This document shows, piece by piece, positions 6,333 through 11,299 of a stretch of DNA of 12,033 nucleotides. Positions within the stretch are counted from its first letter, which is position 1; every line of letters begins with the position of its first letter. The notes below the pieces were generated by a model. That model did not search any database. It worked only from the letters and a program-made list of their open reading frames with translations, and was not told the origin of the DNA. The position numbers and the translations under genes are program-made. The DNA comes from JACKGS01 sp964448015 (lineage in GTDB: Bacteria; Patescibacteriota; Saccharimonadia; Saccharimonadales; UBA7683), in the NCBI GenBank assembly GCA_964448015.1, contig CAYUUV010000027.1, positions 1-12,033 on the forward strand, read 5' to 3'.

Positions 6333-6370
6333 ACTTATGAATCCTGCTTGAAGCAGGATTTTTAAGTTGG
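6330..6370 (+). terminator. tRNA-Arg terminator hairpin starting at CCA
   Basis: AATCCTGCTT (6340-6349) pairs with AAGCAGGATT (6351-6360) and is followed by TTT. An outer stem CCAACTTA/TAAGTTGG (6330-6337, 6363-6370) includes the CC of the encoded CCA. It acts as an intrinsic terminator; the outer pairing could compete with 3' maturation. Confidence 0.75.
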
Positions 6371-6379
6371 TTATTCCCG

Positions 6380-6437
6380 AGAGGGATCCGAAGCCCCGAC
6401 TAAATTTTGTGCCAAAATTTACAAGTCGGGGGTTCGG
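6380..6437. repeat. Inverted copy of the tRNA-Arg T arm forming a long hairpin
   Basis: The reverse complement of 6381-6400 matches the tRNA T arm (GTCGGGGGTTCGAATCCCTC) at 18 of 20 bases. It faces a direct copy at 6424-6437. Together they make a hairpin: 6388-6400 with 6425-6437 (one mismatch), then TAAATTTTG/CAAAATTTA (6401-6409, 6413-6421) with a TGC loop. Confidence 0.65.
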
Positions 6438-6516
6438 TGGAGTGAGATCTCACGCAGATGCTTGCATCGAGTAAGTTCGAACGGAAAAGCGCAGCGCTAT
6501 CCCTCCCGGTGTACCA
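6423..6516 (+). pseudogene. tRNA-Arg 3' half split by an insertion in the T loop
   Basis: AAGTCGGGGGTTCG (6423-6436) and ATCCCTCCCGGTGTACCA (6499-6516) are the two sides of the tRNA-Arg 3' half. They are separated by about 62 bp inserted where the T loop continues in the intact tRNA. The insert carries the palindrome GTGAGATCTCAC (6442-6453), the hairpin GATGC-TT-GCATC (6457-6468), and most of the first 45-bp direct repeat. Confidence 0.7.
6464..6508 (+). repeat. 45-bp direct repeat, left copy
   Basis: This is identical over all 45 bases to 6939-6983. It begins GCATCGAGTAAG, contains TTCGAACGGAAAAGCGCAGC and ends with the tRNA-derived ATCCCTCCCG. The pair brackets the GIY-YIG gene and its upstream hairpins; the repeating unit is 475 bp. 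Confidence 0.9.
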
Positions 6517-6619
6517 CGAAAAATTCACTTCGTTCATCTCGTGGCACCGCCAAAGATGAAACAACGGAGTGATTTTTTCGTGGTAGCGCCACGAGTGAGC
6601 AGGGTGAATTTTTCGTGGT
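6513..6619. repeat. Inverted and direct repeat cluster upstream of the GIY-YIG gene
   Basis: Arm a (6513-6529, ACCACGAAAAATTCACT) is inverted in arm b (6568-6584, 16 of 17 bases) and again in arm c (6603-6619, 16 of 17). Between a and b, CATCT/AGATG and TGGC/GCCA add inner stems, so 6513-6584 can form one long hairpin. CGTGG/CCACG (6579-6593) is a further small stem. Confidence 0.65.
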
Positions 6620-6625
6620 CGGGCG

Positions 6626-6649
6626 ATAAGTTGCTTTGCAACTTATTTT
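6626..6649 (+). terminator. Terminator-like hairpin before the GIY-YIG gene
   Basis: ATAAGTTGC (6626-6634) pairs perfectly with GCAACTTAT (6638-6646) across a TTT loop, followed by TTTG. It stands 20 nt before the GIY-YIG start, like the terminator at 10914-10947 in the second cassette. Confidence 0.5.
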
Positions 6650-6666
6650 GCGCGAACATAGGATCA

Positions 6667-6939
6667 ATGTATTACGTCTATATTCTTGAAGAAACGGAGA
6701 GCAAGAAGCTTTACATTGGATTTTCTGCCGATCTTAAGCAACGAATTAGGACACACCAGTCTAAGAAGGTTCGTTCCACCAAATACGGCAATTACCAGCT
6801 TATTTATTATGAATCTTACCTCAATAAGGCAGATGCCCTTGGCAGAGAAAAATTTCTTAAAGGCGGTTCTGGTCGCAAGTATATACATAAGCAGCTACGT
6901 CATTATCTTGACGAAGGAGGCACAGCCGAGTCAGCATAG
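6667..6939 (+). CDS. Small GIY-YIG endonuclease-domain protein (COG2827-like), copy 1
   Basis: This is a 90-aa stand-alone GIY-YIG (URI) nuclease domain. YVYIL (3-7) and LYIGFS (15-20) form the GIY-YIG strands. The conserved Arg is in LKQRIRTH and the metal-binding Glu in ALGREKFLKGG. Such small proteins are often very numerous in Patescibacteria; their substrate is unknown, and homing or repair nuclease activity is only inferred. The frame is open further upstream to 6541, but that extension is translated repeat DNA and the family starts at MYYVYIL, so ATG 6667 was chosen. No good Shine-Dalgarno sequence or -10 is visible. The stop codon abuts the right copy of a 45-bp direct repeat, and tRNA-Arg fragments lie upstream. 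Confidence 0.85.
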   Translation: MYYVYILEETESKKLYIGFSADLKQRIRTHQSKKVRSTKYGNYQLIYYESYLNKADALGREKFLKGGSGRKYIHKQLRHYLDEGGTAESA

Positions 6940-6983
6940 CATCGAGTAAGTTCGAACGGAAAAGCGCAGCGCTATCCCTCCCG
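6939..6983 (+). repeat. 45-bp direct repeat, right copy
   Basis: This is a perfect copy of 6464-6508 starting at the last base of the GIY-YIG stop codon. It retains a T-arm remnant (ATCCCTCCCG) without the rest of the tRNA end, consistent with duplication or insertion at a tRNA-derived site. Confidence 0.9.
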
Positions 6984-6990
6984 CTTATGC

Positions 6991-7018
6991 TTGCTATCAA
7001 GGTCTAGCCTGTTACTAT
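6991..7018 (+). promoter_or_regulatory. Promoter of the GNAT gene (leaderless)
   Basis: -35 TTGCTA (6991-6996), a 16-bp spacer and -10 TACTAT (7013-7018) are seen. The -10 ends 7 nt before ATG 7026, and no Shine-Dalgarno sequence is present. Confidence 0.45.
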
Positions 7019-7025
7019 TGTGTCG

Positions 7026-7565
7026 ATGGCCAATTTAGAATTTTATAACTTGGGCAGTAACCCTGAGGAAGAAGCTGTGCGCATTCAGCAGCTCTATTTT
7101 GATGATGGCGTTGATATATATGTACGTGACGAATTTGAGGCTACAGTTAAGGCATACACCAGTTTATCCTTAGCAGAAATTGCCCAACGACTGCGTAGCA
7201 GGTACGCAGGAGATCAACGAGCAGCACATGGGGTGCTACCGGTCTACAATAATAATGACATTGGTATGGCTATTTGGGGCGAGAAAAACTTTCAAGATAC
7301 TTCTACTTCGCAGGAAACCCCAGGAGTCAATGTATCCGCTTGGGTTTTGCGACAGTATCGCGGGCAGGGTTTTGGAAGACAGGTTTTAGAACACGCCACA
7401 AGGGAAGCCGCAATTCTAGGTAATAATTTAGACAAACAAATTTGGACTTCTATCAAGCCAGAAAATTTAGCCAGTAGACGATCTTGTGAGCATGCAGGAT
7501 TTGTTGAGATAGGGCCACAACTAGATAAGCCCGAACGTTTGCTATACATGCTCCAGACCAAATAA
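7026..7565 (+). CDS. GNAT-family N-acetyltransferase
   Basis: This 179-aa cytoplasmic protein has the GCN5-related fold and would transfer acetyl from acetyl-CoA to an amine. Motif A is clear: VSAWVLRQYRGQGFGRQVL, with the acetyl-CoA loop RxxGxG (RGQGFG) followed by a helix. The later segment KPENLASRRSCEHAGFVEIG is the usual NxxS...GF region of RimJ/RimL-like enzymes. The N-terminal third is less conserved and no substrate can be assigned. A GTG two codons upstream (7020) is possible, but ATG 7026 fits the -10 at 7013-7018 with the 7-nt spacing seen for other genes here. It follows the right 45-bp repeat by about 40 bp and is not obviously part of the GIY-YIG element. Confidence 0.87.
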   Translation: MANLEFYNLGSNPEEEAVRIQQLYFDDGVDIYVRDEFEATVKAYTSLSLAEIAQRLRSRYAGDQRAAHGVLPVYNNNDIGMAIWGEKNFQDTSTSQETPGVNVSAWVLRQYRGQGFGRQVLEHATREAAILGNNLDKQIWTSIKPENLASRRSCEHAGFVEIGPQLDKPERLLYMLQTK

Positions 7566-7617
7566 AATCATTCGTAAACAAAAGAATACATAATGATCGA
7601 CTTTGGTTTTGCTATTG

Positions 7618-7623
7618 TATAAA
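7618..7623 (+). promoter_or_regulatory. Candidate -10 of the 131-aa membrane protein gene
   Basis: TATAAA lies 27 nt before the ATG, leaving space for the AAGGA at 7640-7644. The -35 is unclear. Confidence 0.35.
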
Positions 7624-7650
7624 ATGAAACTATTAACATAAGGATCTATA

Positions 7651-8046
7651 ATGCCAAAGAAGAAACATACGCCCTCAAAAATTATTACACCCTTTCGGTT
7701 ATCGGTTGGCCTGAATATCGTTTTGTCGCTTATTATTATCTCCGCCATTTCAGCTTCGGCCTGGGCGTACCATCAATACAAAGGGGGGACGCAGGCAGCA
7801 GCTCGATTTAGCTTGGAGCATATGTATGATTATTGCGACATGTACTATCGAAATATTGACCAGTGGCTGAAAGAAGCCGAAGAAAAGGGTCAGTCCTCGG
7901 GTAACCCTGATGAGATGAAAGCAGCGGCGCTTAATGTCGATGTCCTATGCGTTCATGAAGAATTTGAACCATATCAGAAAAGTGCTATGGAAGCTTACTA
8001 TAACGCCCACGGGGTGAAGCTCTTCCCAGATGAAGGCGCACTATAA
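7651..8046 (+). CDS. Hypothetical single-pass membrane protein
   Basis: I do not recognise this 131-aa protein. A basic N-terminus (MPKKKHTPSK) precedes one strong hydrophobic helix at about residues 17-40. This predicts N-in, C-out anchoring, or an uncleaved signal. The 90-residue remainder is helical and acidic, with two cysteines (C62, C100) that could pair outside the membrane, and many Tyr and Glu residues. AAGGA at 7640-7644, 6 nt before the ATG, supports the start. It stands alone between the GNAT gene and the convergent DUF1801 gene; the 80-bp gap beyond it has no strong terminator. Confidence 0.75.
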   Translation: MPKKKHTPSKIITPFRLSVGLNIVLSLIIISAISASAWAYHQYKGGTQAAARFSLEHMYDYCDMYYRNIDQWLKEAEEKGQSSGNPDEMKAAALNVDVLCVHEEFEPYQKSAMEAYYNAHGVKLFPDEGAL

Positions 8047-8127
8047 TCTCAGTCGGTAATTGAAGAAGTTTTCAGAATCGAAGAGCGCGGTATGTTTTCT
8101 TCGTATAGTACTAGTCTGCATTGTGGT

Positions 8128-8553
8128 TTATTGCGTGGTTAAATCGCGCTTGGCATCTTCGTAGGAACGCTTTATCAGTTGTTCTAACATAGCAACATCT
8201 ACATCAGTGAGCTTGTTGATGTATAAACAGGCTTTACTGGTTTTATGCTTCCCGAGCTTATCAAGGAGATCGCTGTAGTCGTGCAGGTCTGACATGACAT
8301 AGAGTGTTAAGTTTTGTTTTCTAGGTGAAAACGCAGCTAGCGGCCAATCGCCTTCTTGGCGGCTGCGCTCAGACTTATAGTGGTAGCAACCAAAACCAAT
8401 AATGCTAGCGCCCCACATTTTTGGTACTTCGTTTGTAGCTCTCGTATATATCTTCAATAGTCGAAAAGCGTCAGCCTGCTTTGCTTCACCTTCAACAGAG
8501 GCGATAAAATCTTCCACACTCGCATCATTAACCAGCGTTTTAAGAGTACTCAT
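8128..8553 (-). CDS. DUF1801 (YdhG-like) domain protein
   Basis: This 141-aa cytoplasmic protein matches the small DUF1801 family from end to end. Diagnostic segments are MWGASIIGFGCYHYKSERSR (about 46-65), GDWPLAAFSPRKQNLTLYV (68-86) and the C-terminal CLYINKLTDVDVAMLEQLI, where the family carries KACLYFK-like sequence. Members have a compact alpha/beta fold and have been linked loosely to iron handling, but the biochemical role is not established. The start ATG at 8553 lies 7 nt after a TGC-extended TATACT and has no Shine-Dalgarno sequence, so a leaderless mRNA is likely. It is divergent from the kinase gene at 8645. Confidence 0.88.
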   Translation of the reverse strand: MSTLKTLVNDASVEDFIASVEGEAKQADAFRLLKIYTRATNEVPKMWGASIIGFGCYHYKSERSRQEGDWPLAAFSPRKQNLTLYVMSDLHDYSDLLDKLGKHKTSKACLYINKLTDVDVAMLEQLIKRSYEDAKRDLTTQ

Positions 8554-8560
8554 ATGTATC

Positions 8561-8566
8561 AGTATA
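8561..8566 (-). promoter_or_regulatory. -10 of the DUF1801 gene (leaderless)
   Basis: TATACT, extended by TGC upstream, ends 7 nt before the ATG on the minus strand. The -35 is not recognisable. Confidence 0.55.
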
Positions 8567-8609
8567 GCAAAAGGTAGCTTGCCACTGCATGAGGTAGCCC
8601 CAGGATATT

Positions 8610-8638
8610 TTTAGAAATCAGTATCGCCTTGGTATGAT
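8610..8638 (+). promoter_or_regulatory. Promoter of the P-loop kinase gene (leaderless)
   Basis: -35 TTTAGA (8610-8615), a 17-bp spacer and -10 TATGAT (8633-8638, extended by TGG) are seen. The -10 ends 6 nt before ATG 8645, and there is no Shine-Dalgarno sequence. Confidence 0.5.
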
Positions 8639-8644
8639 GAACAC

Positions 8645-9301
8645 ATGTCTGAACGATCGAACCCTATTGATCCCATAAATTCTCAAACTGCGCATGAACG
8701 ACGTGTTTCTAAAGAGGGGCTGTTGAGGGCGGTGCAGAATATGAGACCAAAGGATGCCAGGCCAGTTTTTGTGGCGATATCAGGATTCGGCGGGACGGGG
8801 AAATCTACACTGGCTGCATTCCTGAGTGCTTCTTTAAAGCGCGCATCAGTCGTGCCAATCGATGACTTTATTATCGGTGAGCGGACACAGCGTTCCACCG
8901 ATTGGGCAACTTTTGACAGAGAGCGGCTCACCCACAACGTACTCGAGCCAGCCCGCATTGGTCAGACTATACGCTATCAGCAGTACAATTCGGGGGAGTG
9001 GGTGCAGGGTCGCGGGGGATCATGGCGTGAAATAGAAATAGGCCAACTTGTTATTATTGAGGGCTGTGGTATCCTGCATCCTTCACTAATGCCCCACTAT
9101 GATATTTCGGCGTGGATCGACTGCCCTCACGATGTCGCGCTAGAATCAGCAAAAAGACGTGATCGCCAATCGGGAGAGTTATTTGAAAATGATGACACGG
9201 ACAAACTTTGGAACGAGGTGTGGGGCCCCAATGACCTGGATTTCTTCACGACATTTAAGCCAGATATGCTCGCAACTATTTTGGTAGAACGACAGGTCTA
9301 G
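8645..9301 (+). CDS. Uridine-kinase-like P-loop NTPase
   Basis: This 218-aa cytoplasmic protein has Walker A GFGGTGKST at 47-55 and PIDDF at 71-75, with the Asp typical of nucleoside-kinase folds. DWATFDRERL (86-95) resembles the uridine kinase/phosphoribulokinase substrate loop. VIIEGCGIL (136-144) follows as the next core strand, and ESAKRRDRQ (167-175) looks like the Arg-rich lid. It most likely phosphorylates a small molecule such as a nucleoside, but the substrate cannot be read from sequence. The 40-residue N-terminal extension before the P-loop is charged. The start fits the -10 spacing at 8633-8638. It lies 43 bp upstream of mscL, which has its own Shine-Dalgarno sequence and a possible promoter. 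Confidence 0.82.
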   Translation: MSERSNPIDPINSQTAHERRVSKEGLLRAVQNMRPKDARPVFVAISGFGGTGKSTLAAFLSASLKRASVVPIDDFIIGERTQRSTDWATFDRERLTHNVLEPARIGQTIRYQQYNSGEWVQGRGGSWREIEIGQLVIIEGCGILHPSLMPHYDISAWIDCPHDVALESAKRRDRQSGELFENDDTDKLWNEVWGPNDLDFFTTFKPDMLATILVERQV

Positions 9302-9309
9302 TCTTGATA

Positions 9310-9318
9310 TGCTACGAT
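9310..9318 (+). promoter_or_regulatory. Extended -10 promoter of mscL
   Basis: TGCTACGAT predicts a start near 9325, upstream of AAGGAG at 9332-9337. The -35 is not clear. Confidence 0.4.
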
Positions 9319-9344
9319 ATTTTCAGTAAATAAGGAGTGTATGC

Positions 9345-9674
9345 ATGAGCAAGCAGCTAAAACAATTTATGGACTTTGTACGAGAGCATGGGGTAGTTGG
9401 CTTGGCGGTTGGTTTGGCAATCGGTACACAGGTCGGCGTGGTGGTGAAAACGATTGTTGAAAATCTAATTAACCCTATTATCGGGTTTATAGTCGGTGAT
9501 ACCAAGGGTTTGGAGCAACTTTCATTCACCGTTTCAGTTAATCACCGAGCTATGACAATTGGCTGGGGTGCAGTTGTGTCTTCGTTGATTACGTTGTTTG
9601 CAATTTCAGTAGTGATATATATGGCGGTGAATGGCTTGAAGCTTGATAAAATTGATAAAAAATCAGACAAATAA
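9345..9674 (+). CDS. mscL: Large-conductance mechanosensitive channel MscL
   Basis: MscL is a small inner-membrane protein forming a homopentameric pore that opens under membrane tension and releases solutes during hypo-osmotic shock. The 109-aa protein has the N-terminal amphipathic helix (KQFMDFVREHG, 6-16). The pore-lining first transmembrane helix (VVGLAVGLAIGTQVG, 17-31, continuing to about 48) carries small residues at the constriction, and NPIIG (43-47) matches the family NPxxG segment. A short extracellular loop is followed by TM2 at about 72-96 and a charged tail, DKIDKKSDK. It is shorter than the 136-aa E. coli protein, mainly in the loop and tail. AAGGAG ends 7 nt before the ATG. 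It ends at a palindromic terminator shared with the convergent gene. Confidence 0.92.
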   Translation: MSKQLKQFMDFVREHGVVGLAVGLAIGTQVGVVVKTIVENLINPIIGFIVGDTKGLEQLSFTVSVNHRAMTIGWGAVVSSLITLFAISVVIYMAVNGLKLDKIDKKSDK

Positions 9675-9694
9675 AGGCTAGTACAGTTCGCAGA

Positions 9695-9726
9695 CTAAAA
9701 ACTCCTCAAATTTGAGGAGTTTTTAG
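9695..9726. terminator. Bidirectional intrinsic terminator between mscL and the DUF4352 gene
   Basis: This is a perfect 32-bp palindrome, CTAAAAACTCCTCAAA and its complement, with a GC-containing CTCCTC/GAGGAG core and A5/T5 tails on the outer sides. It can terminate both mscL (+) and the convergent gene ending at 9742 (-). Confidence 0.9.
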
Positions 9727-9741
9727 GTCACAAGACGTTTG

Positions 9742-10521
9742 TTAGAATGCTAGCTTGTAGATCACCTCTTTCGTTTCATAAGTTGCATCGTCAACAACAT
9801 ATCCTTGGTAAGCAAGATTCAAGCCAGTTTTGCCAGCTGATACTTCAAAAACAAGCTGTCCTGATGTACTGGCGCCTGGTGCAAGTTCACCACTCGGTAG
9901 TTCTTTGCCGGGGCTTTGCACATAGCTGGTGTCTTCTAGTAGGCCATCGGTTTCAACCCCGAAGTCATACTTTGAAATATACTCGCTTTTCTCGCTTGAA
10001 TTGGTAACTGCAACGTCCAGAACTATTAATTCCTTACCTTCTTCAGCTCTGCTGTAGCTTGATTGGGGCACATAATTACGTGTTACATTGCTAATCGATA
10101 CTGAGAGACTGCCAAACTTGGCCGTTTCACCTTTGGCGTATTCAAGCTTCGAGGGCATCTGGTTCTCAGAAGCTTCAAGTGATGATTGTGCTTCTTTTTG
10201 TACTCCGATTAGCGTTTCCTGTGCTTTGTTTTGTGCTGCATTAAAACTAATAAAAACTATCACCATCAGTGGTATGACGAGTAGCATAAATACAAGATTT
10301 AATATCCAGCCAATTTTTGAAAGTGAAGGCGAACGTCCTTCCTTTTTTGCTTTGCTGGCGCCTACAAGTCCCAGTATAAACCCGAAAGGTTGGAGGCCAA
10401 TAAAGGCGAAGACAATACTGATAATTCCAAGAACATCAGTTGTTTTTTCTGCGGTTGGTTGGCTTGGTGCACCTTGCGGGCTTGGCGGCGCCTGCGGTAT
10501 TGTGCTTGGTTGCTGATCCAT
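9742..10521 (-). CDS. DUF4190-like / DUF4352 membrane-anchored protein
   Basis: The 259-aa protein starts with a Pro/Gln/Ser-rich cytoplasmic tail (1-25). Two hydrophobic helices follow (about 30-53 and 68-92), separated by a basic turn, SKAKKEG, as in DUF4190-type membrane modules. The second helix ends in FISFNAAQNKAQ and leads to an extracytoplasmic helical linker. From about residue 128, GETAKFGSLSVSISNVTRNY begins a DUF4352-like beta-sandwich with GKELIVLDVAVTNSSEKS, LAPGASTSGQLVFEV and a C-terminal LAYQGYV strand. Members are common surface proteins of Gram-positive-type cells; their function is unknown. AAGGAG (10534-10529) ends 7 nt before the ATG. It is convergent with mscL and divergent from the tRNA-Lys cassette. 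Confidence 0.82.
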   Translation of the reverse strand: MDQQPSTIPQAPPSPQGAPSQPTAEKTTDVLGIISIVFAFIGLQPFGFILGLVGASKAKKEGRSPSLSKIGWILNLVFMLLVIPLMVIVFISFNAAQNKAQETLIGVQKEAQSSLEASENQMPSKLEYAKGETAKFGSLSVSISNVTRNYVPQSSYSRAEEGKELIVLDVAVTNSSEKSEYISKYDFGVETDGLLEDTSYVQSPGKELPSGELAPGASTSGQLVFEVSAGKTGLNLAYQGYVVDDATYETKEVIYKLAF

Positions 10522-10550
10522 AAAAACTCTCCTTTTATTTACTACTAATG

Positions 10551-10559
10551 GTTATATCA
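10551..10559 (-). promoter_or_regulatory. Extended -10 promoter of the DUF4352 gene
   Basis: TGATATAAC on the minus strand predicts a start near 10544 and a leader of about 23 nt carrying AAGGAG. The -35 is weak. Confidence 0.45.
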
Positions 10560-10584
10560 CTAATCGCCTTTAAAGACCAGATAC

Positions 10585-10613
10585 TTGTCATTATTCTCTA
10601 AAAATGCTATTAT
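10585..10613 (+). promoter_or_regulatory. Promoter of leader RNA B and tRNA-Lys
   Basis: -35 TTGTCA (10585-10590), a 17-bp spacer and -10 TATTAT (10608-10613, extended by TGC) make one of the best promoters in the window. The predicted start is near 10620, so the transcript would contain leader RNA B and then tRNA-Lys. Confidence 0.65.
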
Positions 10614-10644
10614 CTCATCTGTATTTGATGTACTGCATAAATAC

Positions 10645-10750
10645 CAAATTAAGAAACAAAGCACAGCGACTTTCTTAATTTGAAAGGAGTGATATAGCAC
10701 AAAATCGAAGTTTTTGATTTTTATCAAAACGAGATCAGTGCGTCGATCAC
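10645..10750 (+). ncRNA. Candidate structured leader RNA, copy B
   Basis: Hairpin 1 has a 12-bp stem (10645-10656 with 10671-10682) and loop CAAAGCACAGCGAC. A 6-nt linker AAAGGA follows. Hairpin 2 (10689-10750) is closed by GTGAT/ATCAC, then GCAC/GTGC (10697-10700, 10738-10741), ATC/GAT and GTTTT/AAAAC, with a TTTT tip. GACGC leads straight to tRNA-Lys at 10756. Relative to copy A, hairpin 1 shows three compensated base-pair changes, and the closing stem of hairpin 2 has changed on both sides. The dimensions are the same to within 1 nt. The function and family are unknown to me. Confidence 0.6.
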
Positions 10751-10755
10751 GACGC

Positions 10756-10832
10756 GGGCCAGTAGCTCAGCTGGTTAGAGCACCTGCCTCTTAAGCAGGG
10801 TGTCGAGAGTTCAAGTCTCTCCTGGCCCTCCA
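10756..10832 (+). tRNA. tRNA-Lys (anticodon CUU), CCA encoded
   Basis: This is a complete 77-nt cloverleaf. The acceptor GGGCCAG/CTGGCCC is followed by T and CCA. The D arm is GCTC/GAGC. The anticodon stem CCTGC/GCAGG holds loop CTCTTAA, so the anticodon is CTT and reads AAG. The T arm is GAGAG-TTCAAGT-CTCTC. It follows leader RNA B by only 5 nt, so its 5' end would be released by RNase P from a common transcript. Confidence 0.96.
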
Positions 10833-10855
10833 CACTTCGCCAAGGCTTCGTGTGG
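10830..10855 (+). repeat. Hairpin starting at the tRNA-Lys CCA
   Basis: CCACAC-TTC-GCC-AA-GGC-TTC-GTGTGG has a perfect 6-bp outer stem and a 3-bp inner stem. Its first bases are the encoded CCA, as in the hairpin after tRNA-Arg. No T-run follows, so termination probably occurs at 10914-10947. Confidence 0.6.
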
Positions 10856-10857
10856 CA

Positions 10858-10916
10858 GGCCACTTGGTCAGAGTATCTGATTGAGTGGTTCGACATACAA
10901 GTCCTGGAAGTGTGCC
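10858..10916 (+). pseudogene. Possible degenerate tRNA-Lys copy
   Basis: TTGGTCAGAG followed by TATCTG resembles the tRNA-Lys D-loop segment TGGTTAGAGCACCTG. GTTC, a 7-nt interruption, then AAGTCCTGG resembles its T arm. The anticodon arm is missing. Similarity is modest, and chance or an unrelated stem (CCACT/AGTGG) cannot be excluded. Confidence 0.35.
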
Positions 10917-10947
10917 ACCCATAGCTTTATGCGAAGGGTGGCTTTTT
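10914..10947 (+). terminator. Intrinsic terminator after tRNA-Lys
   Basis: GCCACCC (10914-10920) pairs perfectly with GGGTGGC (10936-10942) and is followed by TTTTT. It ends 21 nt before the GIY-YIG start codon. Confidence 0.8.
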
Positions 10948-10956
10948 AGTTTCGAG

Positions 10957-10962
10957 TACAAT
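10957..10962 (+). promoter_or_regulatory. Candidate -10 of GIY-YIG copy 2 (leaderless)
   Basis: TACAAT ends 6 nt before ATG 10969, directly after the terminator T-run. No Shine-Dalgarno sequence. The -35 is unclear. Confidence 0.4.
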
Positions 10963-10968
10963 AATGCT

Positions 10969-11205
10969 ATGCATTACGTTTACCTTCTAAAACTAGCGGA
11001 TAACTCAATCTATGCCGGTTCAACCAAAGATGTAAAAAAGCGTTTTGAAAAACATACGACTGGTAATGTTCTTGCGACTAAAGGCAAACGACCAGTGGAA
11101 CTTATATACTACTGCGCTTTTGGTTCTAAGTCCAAAGCACTACAATTTGAGCAATATCTCAAAACTGGTTCTGGGCAGGCATTCCGCAACAAGCACTTAA
11201 TTTAA
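10969..11205 (+). CDS. Small GIY-YIG endonuclease-domain protein (COG2827-like), copy 2
   Basis: This 78-aa single-domain protein carries the GIY-YIG core: YVYLL (3-7) and IYAGST (14-19), the conserved Arg in VKKRFEKH, and Glu in ALQFEQYLKTGSG. It is the same family as the gene at 6667, but clearly divergent from it. The reading frame extends 28 codons upstream to 10885, but that part is the translated tRNA remnant and terminator. The family start MHYVYLL and the -10 spacing support ATG 10969. Like copy 1 it stands downstream of a leader RNA, tRNA and hairpin set; unlike copy 1 no flanking long direct repeat was found. Confidence 0.86.
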   Translation: MHYVYLLKLADNSIYAGSTKDVKKRFEKHTTGNVLATKGKRPVELIYYCAFGSKSKALQFEQYLKTGSGQAFRNKHLI

Positions 11206-11284
11206 GCATCTTTCAGCTTCAAGAGACATATTCAATCTGTAATTAGTTCTAGCCCCTGATGCCCTAATTAATTCACCTTAGTTT
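11206..11284. other. Short intergenic gap, nothing recognised
   Basis: Between GIY-YIG copy 2 and the hydrolase promoter I see no tRNA remnant, no copy of the 45-bp repeat and no strong terminator. Confidence 0.5.
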
Positions 11285-11293
11285 TGTTATAGT
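11285..11293 (+). promoter_or_regulatory. Extended -10 of the hydrolase gene (leaderless)
   Basis: TGTTATAGT ends 6 nt before ATG 11300. No Shine-Dalgarno sequence is present and no good -35 is seen. Confidence 0.5.
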
Positions 11294-11299
11294 GGTTTT

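Noticed and set aside
6537..6550. GTGGCACCGCC, close to the T-box riboswitch consensus UGGNACCGCG
   Set aside because: No specifier loop, no antiterminator fold around it, no aminoacyl-tRNA synthetase downstream, and the bases belong to the inverted-repeat hairpin.
6541..6666. 42-codon N-terminal extension of GIY-YIG copy 1
   Set aside because: The extension is translated repeat and hairpin DNA; the family begins at MYYVYIL (6667).
6464..6983. CRISPR array
   Set aside because: There are only two repeats, 475 bp apart, with a gene between them.
6464..6983. Insertion sequence with transposase
   Set aside because: The bracketed gene is a GIY-YIG nuclease; no transposase, and no inverted terminal repeats pair across the unit.
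10885..10968. 28-codon N-terminal extension of GIY-YIG copy 2
   Set aside because: It spans the tRNA relic and an intrinsic terminator; the domain starts at MHYVYLL (10969).
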